Of a stretch of DNA of 10,778 nucleotides, positions 6,727 through 10,778 are shown in pieces. The position numbers were made by a program, and so were the translations under genes. The stretch comes from Acidobacteriota bacterium (GTDB taxonomy: Bacteria; Acidobacteriota; Terriglobia; Terriglobales; Acidobacteriaceae). The notes under the pieces were generated by a model. It searched no databases, was not told where the DNA came from, and saw only the letters and a program-made list of their open reading frames with translations. Within the stretch, counting starts at the first letter, position 1. Every line of letters starts with the position of its first letter. Where the stretch lies: NCBI GenBank assembly GCA_021846065.1, contig JAJZCP010000030.1, positions 1 through 10,778 of the forward strand. Direction: 5' to 3'.

Positions 6727-6760
6727 ACTTTTACTCTAACCCGCGGATGCACGCTTCCCT

Positions 6761-6774
6761 GCGCCGTGCGGCGC
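6761..6774. repeat. 14-bp palindrome between divergent mazG and prepilin peptidase genes
   Basis: GCGCCG-TG-CGGCGC is symmetric except for its central two bases. It lies in the 75-base divergent intergenic region, 27 bases before the prepilin peptidase ATG. It could be an operator or a short RNA hairpin (5-bp stem, GTGC loop) in the leader. A TACACT at 6784-6789 is a possible -10, with no good -35. GC-rich DNA makes such palindromes fairly common. Confidence 0.25.
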
Positions 6775-6801
6775 GCCACCCGGTACACTGCGCATAGCCC
6801 G

Positions 6802-7683
6802 ATGCACGCACTGCTCCAACCCGCGCCCGCGCTTTTTGCTCTCTTCGGCTTGCTCTTCGGCAGCTTCCTCAATGTGGTGCGCCTGCGTCTGCCCGCCGGG
6901 GAGAGCATCGTCCATCCCGGCTCTCACTGCCCGCACTGCCAGCGCCTGCTGGCCTGGTGGCAGAATCTTCCCGTTCTCAGTTGGATTCTGCTACGCGGCC
7001 GCTGCCACTTCTGCCGTCAGCCCATCTCGCCCGCCTATCCTCTCATGGAACTCGCCACGGCAGCGCTCTGGGCTTGCGCCGCTGCTGCTTCAGCGCATCA
7101 GCCCGCGCCTTTGGCCCACGCGCTGGCCGTTGCGGTTTTCTGCTGGCTCATGCTGCTGCTCGCAGCTCTGGACTGGCAACATTTATGGCTGCCGGATCGC
7201 ATCACATGGCCCGCCATTGCGCTTGGACTGCTGTGGCAGGGGTTGCGCGCCAATCTTGCTCCAGCACCTGTTTCGCCTTTGGTGGCCGAGCTGCTCCACT
7301 CATCCGGTCTGCAACCAACACTGCCTTCCGCGTTGCTTGCGGCCACTCTTGCGGCCCTCGTCGGCGCGGCAATTGTGCTCGTCATTCGGCTGACTTACTG
7401 GCTGGTGCGCAGGCGCGAAGGCATGGGCCTTGGCGATGCCAAGCTGATGGCCGCGCTCGGCGCGTGGCTTGGTTTCACCGCCATGCTGGATTCCTTCTTG
7501 ATCGCCGTCTTTGCCGCCTCGGCGGCCGCGCTGCTCTGGATGCTTCTCGGCAAATTGCGCCGCAGTGCAACGGACTGGGCAGCCATGCCTCTGCCGCTCG
7601 GCACGTTTCTTGCGCTTGCCGCTATCGCGGAGATATTCCACCCCGGCTGGCTGCTGCATCTTTGGCTTCGTTTTTCTCTGTAA
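6802..7683 (+). CDS. pilD: Prepilin peptidase / N-methyltransferase (type IV prepilin leader peptidase)
   Basis: This 293-residue inner-membrane enzyme cleaves the leader of type IV prepilins and pseudopilins and usually methylates the new N-terminus. It opens with a hydrophobic helix carrying GSFLNVV (20-26), then a cytoplasmic zinc-binding loop with two cysteine pairs, CPHC (43-46) and CHFC (68-71), then a series of hydrophobic segments. The two catalytic aspartates expected of the family are D124 (AALDWQHLWLPD) and D212 in GMGLGDAKL. Length fits the full-size bifunctional type. The open frame runs much further upstream, but that part overlaps mazG antisense; ATG 6802 gives the normal N-terminus, although its ribosome binding site is not recognisable. 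No pilin, ATPase or secretin gene is nearby, so the system served (pili, type II secretion or competence) cannot be told. It converges on the TPR gene with a 34-base gap. Confidence 0.93.
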   Translation: MHALLQPAPALFALFGLLFGSFLNVVRLRLPAGESIVHPGSHCPHCQRLLAWWQNLPVLSWILLRGRCHFCRQPISPAYPLMELATAALWACAAAASAHQPAPLAHALAVAVFCWLMLLLAALDWQHLWLPDRITWPAIALGLLWQGLRANLAPAPVSPLVAELLHSSGLQPTLPSALLAATLAALVGAAIVLVIRLTYWLVRRREGMGLGDAKLMAALGAWLGFTAMLDSFLIAVFAASAAALLWMLLGKLRRSATDWAAMPLPLGTFLALAAIAEIFHPGWLLHLWLRFSL

Positions 7684-7717
7684 TCCGGCGTGTTCCCACG
7701 AAAGCCGCCGCTGCTGC

Positions 7718-8509
7718 TCAGTGATTCTGCGCGCCGTCAGTCTGTGGCATCTCTTTCAGCGCCTGGCGCGCTTGTTTGGCTTCGCGCCCATCCATTCCAT
7801 AGCTCAGATACAGCTCAAAGTGCTGCCTGGCCTTGGTGTACTCCTGCAGGTGCTCTTCGGCGACCGCCAGTCCCCACAGCGCCTTTGTCTCTTCGGGATT
7901 CATCTGAAACGCCTCGGCAAACCGTGACTCAGATGCTGCCCAGTTCTTCTGATCCGCATAGAACGATCCCACGCTCAGATCTTCCTTCAACCGCTGCTCC
8001 GGAGTCTGTTCGGCCACTTCCTGTTGACCCTTTTTCTTTTTCCCTCGACTCGGCTCGGGATCGGGAGTATTCCAGTCCTGCACTCCGGAGTTGCTTGAAC
8101 TGTACCCACTCGCCGCATCCTGACTGGCCGCAGCAACTGCGGGATCAGCATCCGCCTCGTTCCACTCCGGCGTACGCACCGGATCGCCATCCGGGTCCAG
8201 ATCGCTCACCGTCGGCGACGGCGTCGCATGCGCAGGCGCTGCATTTGCACTTCCCGGCTCAACCGACAGAACCGGCGCATTCGAGTCTTCGCCGGGAAAC
8301 GGATTCTGCTCCGTGCCGCTGCCGTTCGTCCCAGGAGCGCTGTTTCCCGGTTTTTTCAGAGGCGTCGGAGCGCTCTGCTGTTTTGTCTGTGAGGACGACT
8401 GCTGCGTCTCTTCGGGAAAAGGATTTGTCTGCTGGCTGCTGCTCTGCGCCCGCGCAACGATGCCGCCGCACATCAACAAAATCAGCCCCAGCTTCTTCAT
8501 TTCCGTCAT
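7718..8509 (-). CDS. Exported protein with disordered linker and C-terminal TPR repeats
   Basis: The 263-residue product starts with a signal peptide (KK, hydrophobic LGLILLMCGGIV, likely cleavage ARA|Q after residue 21), followed by a long Ser/Gln/Pro/Asp-rich, probably disordered region (22-168). A basic KKKK patch sits at 157-160. Residues 172-252 form about two TPR-like helical pairs (for example SESRFAEAFQMNPEE, then ALWGLAVAEEHLQEYTKARQ). The motif QTNPFPEE near residue 28 recurs as EQNPFPGE near 68. It probably acts in the periplasm or at the outer membrane as a protein-interaction factor; function is unknown. Both ATGs, 8509 (GGGGA five bases upstream) and 8500 (GGA eight bases upstream), are plausible; the 21 codons in frame before 8509 do not look like a leader. 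It lies downstream of the DUF4136 gene on the same strand. Confidence 0.82.
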   Translation of the reverse strand: MTEMKKLGLILLMCGGIVARAQSSSQQTNPFPEETQQSSSQTKQQSAPTPLKKPGNSAPGTNGSGTEQNPFPGEDSNAPVLSVEPGSANAAPAHATPSPTVSDLDPDGDPVRTPEWNEADADPAVAAASQDAASGYSSSNSGVQDWNTPDPEPSRGKKKKGQQEVAEQTPEQRLKEDLSVGSFYADQKNWAASESRFAEAFQMNPEETKALWGLAVAEEHLQEYTKARQHFELYLSYGMDGREAKQARQALKEMPQTDGAQNH

Positions 8510-8666
8510 CCGATTCCCCGTCACTCGAATTCTTCGCTCCAACCTCAACAACCGTGGCAACCGCACAAACAAAATCGCAGCCGCAGCCCCGTTCCAGCAT
8601 AGTGGATGAGGCGTGCGATCTGCGATCCTGCCTGCAATTGCACTTGTTCGTAACAGCTCAGGCCGA
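8510..8666. other. Intergenic region between DUF4136 and TPR genes
   Basis: These 157 bases separate two minus-strand genes. I found no hairpin with a U-run that would end the DUF4136 transcript, and no paired -35/-10 for the TPR gene (TATGCT alone, near 8598, is weak). A short GATCGCA direct repeat occurs on the minus strand. Nothing else is supported. Confidence 0.4.
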
Positions 8667-9278
8667 CTACATCTTCATTTTGTCGTGCTTCATGGGCTTG
8701 ATGGGAAACTTTTTCAGCATGTCGTCGGCGTCCTTGTCCAGCGTCTTCTTTTCTTTGCTGGATTTGTTGGAGATATCCTGATCGGCCACGCCGCGGAAGA
8801 GCAGTTTCTTGCTTGATCCTTCAAAAAGATCGAGCACAAACTTTCCCGTACGCTGATCCACTTCAGTTGTCGTTGCGGTGGTCATTCCCCCCATTCCGCC
8901 CATTTCGCCAAAACCGCCCATTCCTCCGCCAAAGCCGTCCCCCCAGTCGTCACCCCACGCCCAGCCATCACCCCAGCCGCCGCCCATGCCGTTGTACATC
9001 GTCTCCATCTCGTGTTCGGTCTTCACCTTATCCTTTGCGAAGACGACCAGATCGCCGCCCGTCGGCACCAACTGCAAGCCGCGCATCTCCAGATCGCGCG
9101 TCACCACGCGCTTGATCCGGCTGGCGTCCAGCGGATTCGATGTATTGATCTTTCCGATCGAGAAGGTGTGATATTTCGCAAAATCCGCGTGATGGTTGAA
9201 ATCGGTCCGAATCTCTGCGGATGCAACAAACGTCAGCGCGCAAGCCAGCGCGGCCCCAATCATTCCTTTGTACTTCAT
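8667..9278 (-). CDS. DUF4136 exported protein with Gly/Met/Trp-rich insertion
   Basis: The 203-residue protein begins with a clear signal peptide (MKYKGMIGAAL..., likely cleavage ASA|E after residue 21). The mature part opens with IRTDFNHHADFAKYHTFSI, and later has LVVFAKDKV, GKFVLDLFEGSSKKLLFRGVA and KTLDKDADDMLKKFP, the order and wording of the DUF4136 family: envelope proteins, often lipoproteins, of unknown function. Here no proper lipobox is present, so it is probably soluble or surface-associated. The middle of the domain is interrupted by a region at 95-132 made almost only of Gly, Met, Trp, Phe and Asp, and the protein ends in a Lys/Met tail PMKHDKMKM. The start is certain: AAGGAG (9284-9289, minus strand) lies five bases upstream. 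A perfect stem-loop sits directly before that site. Confidence 0.88.
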   Translation of the reverse strand: MKYKGMIGAALACALTFVASAEIRTDFNHHADFAKYHTFSIGKINTSNPLDASRIKRVVTRDLEMRGLQLVPTGGDLVVFAKDKVKTEHEMETMYNGMGGGWGDGWAWGDDWGDGFGGGMGGFGEMGGMGGMTTATTTEVDQRTGKFVLDLFEGSSKKLLFRGVADQDISNKSSKEKKTLDKDADDMLKKFPIKPMKHDKMKM

Positions 9279-9283
9279 CGTTT

Positions 9284-9289
9284 CTCCTT
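9284..9289 (-). promoter_or_regulatory. Strong ribosome binding site of the DUF4136 gene
   Basis: AAGGAG on the minus strand, five bases before ATG 9278, is the best Shine-Dalgarno sequence in the window and fixes the start. It begins only one base after an 8-bp stem-loop, so RNA folding could affect its access. Confidence 0.75.
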
Positions 9290-9290
9290 G

Positions 9291-9318
9291 TCACCGGCAG
9301 AATCGAATTCGCCGGTGA
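9291..9318. repeat. Perfect 8-bp inverted repeat in the DUF4136 leader
   Basis: TCACCGGC (9291-9298) and GCCGGTGA (9311-9318) are exact reverse complements separated by twelve bases that contain GAATTC. In the DUF4136 transcript this would be a stem-loop right before the ribosome binding site. As DNA it could equally be a regulator site. No U-run follows on either strand, so it is not a typical terminator. Confidence 0.5.
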
Positions 9319-9365
9319 GCCTTTGATGGAGGCTCCGGCGGATTGCTCCGGATGTTCAGTACTTA

Positions 9366-9402
9366 CGATGCCTGTTCCCGCATTCCGGGATGCCCTGCAT
9401 CG
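9366..9402. repeat. Nested inverted repeats upstream of dnaX
   Basis: CGATGC (9366-9371) pairs with GCATCG (9397-9402). Between them lies GCATTCCGGGATGC (9380-9393), a palindrome apart from two positions that would form G-T pairs. The group lies 44 bases before a possible -10 box and 70 bases before the dnaX ATG, in the divergent region with the DUF4136 gene. Regulator binding or a structured RNA are both possible; neither is shown. Confidence 0.3.
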
Positions 9403-9445
9403 CAAACATCCACAGGTGCCGGCCATCGCGCCTTGCAGCAAACGA

Positions 9446-9463
9446 TACAATCCCATTTGGGAG
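9446..9463 (+). promoter_or_regulatory. Possible -10 box and ribosome binding site of dnaX
   Basis: TACAAT at 9446-9451 is a good match to a -10 hexamer, though no -35 is seen at the right distance. GGGAG at 9459-9463 is nine bases before ATG 9473 and serves as ribosome binding site. A transcript starting just after the hexamer would have a very short leader. Confidence 0.4.
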
Positions 9464-9472
9464 CACCACCCG

Positions 9473-10778
9473 ATGGCTTATCAGGTTCTGGCGCGAAAAT
9501 ATCGTCCGCAGCGCTTTGCCGATGTTGCTGGACAGGACCACGTCACGCGCACGCTGAAAAACGCGCTCACACAGCAGCGCGTCGCTCACGGCTACATCTT
9601 CTCCGGCCATCGCGGCATCGGCAAAACCACCATCGCCCGCATCCTGGCGATGGCTTTGGACTGCCGCTCGATCGTCGGCTCCCCGGAGCGGCCCGATGTC
9701 GAGCCGTGTCTGCAATGTGTCAGTTGCCGGGAAATCTCCTCCGGCGGCAGTCATGAAGCGGTCACCCAGTCCTTTGACTTCATCGAGATCGACGCGGCCT
9801 CCAACCGCGGCATCGATGACGTGCGCTCCATCTGTAGCCAGGCCACCGTGCGCCCGGCTCGCGAACGCTACAAAATCTTCCTGCTCGACGAAGCGCACCA
9901 GATCACCGATGCCGCCTTCAACGCCATCCTCAAGACCCTGGAAGAACCGCCCGAGTGGGCCGTCTTCATGATGGCCACCACAGAGCCGGAAAACATTCCA
10001 CAGACCATCCGCTCCCGCTGTCAGCACTTCAGCTTTCACGCCGTCCGTTTTGACGACATCCTCAGCCAACTTCGCACCATCGCCGCGCGCGAAGACATTC
10101 TCTTCGAGGACGAAGCGCTTGCCCTGCTGGCCGAGGCAGGTGACGGCTCCATGCGCGACGCGCTCTCCATCATGGACCAGGCGATCGCCTCCGCACCGCG
10201 CCAGGACGGCAAGCCACTGCTGGAAGCCGCACTCATTCGCGAGCTGATGGGCGCGCTGCCCAACGCAACGCTGGAGCGGCTCTTCGAGATCATCGCCAAG
10301 GGCGAATCCGCCCCGCTCATGTATGAGTTGGACCGCCTGCTCACCAGCGGCAACAGCCCCATCGCCATCGCCCGCCAGATGGTCCGCTATCTGCGCAACA
10401 CGCTCATGGCCTCGCTCGGCGGCGAAAACACCACTCTGCTTCAGATTGCAGCCGAAGAGCGCGCCCGCGCCGCACGCACCTCGCTGCTTTTCTCCGAAGA
10501 AGAACTCACGCGCAACCTTCAGTTGCTGCTGCGCACCTTCGATGATCTCGGCTTCCGCCAGGAGCAGCGCTTCCATCTGGAACTCGGCCTGCTGCGACTA
10601 GTGCACGCACAACGTCTCGTTCCCATGGAACAGATTCTCAGCGGACTTGCCGCCTTGCCGACAAACTCCGCGGCATCCGCTGCATCTTCTACTGCTGTCC
10701 GTTCTTCTGCTTCAGCCGCAAACCCACGCACAGCATCCTCATCCGCTCCGGTGCACCAAGCTCCGGTGCACCAAGCTT
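9473..10778 (+). CDS. dnaX: DNA polymerase III subunit tau/gamma (3' end outside window)
   Basis: DnaX is the ATPase motor of the clamp loader that places the sliding clamp on primed DNA. The frame is open from ATG 9473 to the right edge, 435 codons. The N-terminus AYQVLARKYRPQRFADVAGQ is diagnostic. Walker A is GHRGIGKTT (45-53), the zinc module has C64, C79, C82 and C85, Walker B is IFLLDEAH (135-142), the sensor region is ATTEPENIPQTIRSRCQ (168-184), and GDGSMRDALSIMDQA (223-237) follows. The clamp-loader collar domain runs to about residue 390. After that comes an Ala/Ser/Pro-rich linker where the window ends, so the tau C-terminal part is not visible. The zinc module is enlarged compared with E. 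coli. No A-rich frameshift site for making gamma is seen in the visible part. Confidence 0.96.
   Translation, partial: MAYQVLARKYRPQRFADVAGQDHVTRTLKNALTQQRVAHGYIFSGHRGIGKTTIARILAMALDCRSIVGSPERPDVEPCLQCVSCREISSGGSHEAVTQSFDFIEIDAASNRGIDDVRSICSQATVRPARERYKIFLLDEAHQITDAAFNAILKTLEEPPEWAVFMMATTEPENIPQTIRSRCQHFSFHAVRFDDILSQLRTIAAREDILFEDEALALLAEAGDGSMRDALSIMDQAIASAPRQDGKPLLEAALIRELMGALPNATLERLFEIIAKGESAPLMYELDRLLTSGNSPIAIARQMVRYLRNTLMASLGGENTTLLQIAAEERARAARTSLLFSEEELTRNLQLLLRTFDDLGFRQEQRFHLELGLLRLVHAQRLVPMEQILSGLAALPTNSAASAASSTAVRSSASAANPRTASSSAPVHQAPVHQA
10745..10774 (+). repeat. Two identical 15-bp tandem repeats in the dnaX linker
   Basis: GCTCCGGTGCACCAA occurs twice back to back (10745-10759, 10760-10774) and encodes Ala-Pro-Val-His-Gln twice in frame. 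A third copy seems to begin (GCT) just before the right edge but then departs. It lies in the low-complexity linker after the clamp-loader domains, where length changes are tolerated. Confidence 0.8.

Noticed and set aside
6382..6801. N-terminal extension of the prepilin peptidase frame by 140 codons
   Set aside because: The extension runs antisense through mazG and does not resemble the family; ATG 6802 gives the normal membrane-helix N-terminus.
7684..7717. Search for a terminator between the convergent prepilin peptidase and TPR genes
   Set aside because: No stem followed by a U-run is present on either strand; the same holds at the NUDIX/ubiX junction (889-894).
9356..10576. Long minus-strand open frame opposite dnaX (about 406 codons)
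   Set aside because: It lies fully antisense to an unmistakable dnaX, has no recognisable domain, and is explained by GC-rich third codon positions leaving the opposite strand free of stops.
10773..10778. Window ends exactly in AAGCTT, suggesting a HindIII-cloned insert end
   Set aside because: Another AAGCTT lies inside the window (in purB, near 2686), so a complete HindIII digest is excluded; a partial digest or chance cannot be told apart.
1..10778. Defence system, CRISPR array, mobile element or phage remnant
   Set aside because: No direct-repeat array, transposase, integrase, toxin-antitoxin pair or tRNA is visible. MazG is named after the mazEF locus but is a housekeeping pyrophosphohydrolase here, with no mazE or mazF nearby.

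Overview
The window is GC-rich, gene-dense bacterial chromosome with short intergenic gaps and no tRNA, rRNA, CRISPR array, transposase or phage gene that I can see. Gene content (two-domain MazG, UbiX, PurB, a DUF4136 exported protein, a prepilin peptidase with two zinc CxxC pairs, and an enolase-superfamily OSBS/NSAR next to a COG3375-type GNAT protein) and protein style suggest a soil-type Acidobacteriota, probably Terriglobia. That assignment is inference from protein character; there is no rRNA to confirm it. Twelve coding regions are supported, two of them cut by the window edges.

Layout. (1) 2-888, plus strand: the end of an unrecognised gene, overlapping by ATGA with a NUDIX hydrolase. 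(2) 895-3155, minus strand, read right to left: a glutaredoxin-like protein, purB (TTG start) and ubiX, with purB and ubiX overlapping by ATGA. (3) 3207-3728, plus strand: a DUF985/cupin_5 protein, divergent from the glutaredoxin gene. (4) 3756-6726, minus strand, read right to left: mazG, a GNAT acyltransferase (ATGA overlap) and an N-succinylamino-acid racemase / o-succinylbenzoate synthase (menC type). (5) 6802-7683, plus strand: prepilin peptidase. (6) 7718-9278, minus strand: a DUF4136 exported protein, then an exported TPR protein. (7) 9473 to the right edge, plus strand: dnaX, encoding the DNA polymerase III tau/gamma subunit, cut off in its low-complexity linker.

How the genes work together. 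Most are housekeeping: purine synthesis (purB), prenyl-FMN synthesis (ubiX), nucleotide-pool cleaning (mazG and possibly the NUDIX protein), replication (dnaX), thiol redox (glutaredoxin) and secretion or pili (prepilin peptidase). The best candidate for a dedicated pathway is the GNAT plus racemase pair. The same two families form part of a known N-succinylation/racemisation route that converts D- to L-amino acids. Here the pair is translationally linked to mazG, and an 18-bp dyad lies just upstream of the racemase gene.

Non-coding stretches are all under 300 bases. The two longest are 9279-9472 (between the DUF4136 gene and dnaX, holding a perfect 8-bp stem-loop, nested inverted repeats, a possible -10 box and two good ribosome binding sites) and 8510-8666 (between the two exported-protein genes, where I found no convincing signal). 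I saw no unambiguously new system. The most unusual points are the GNAT/racemase module, a Gly/Met/Trp-rich insertion in the DUF4136 protein, an enlarged zinc module in DnaX, and several compact dyads in the short divergent or leader regions.
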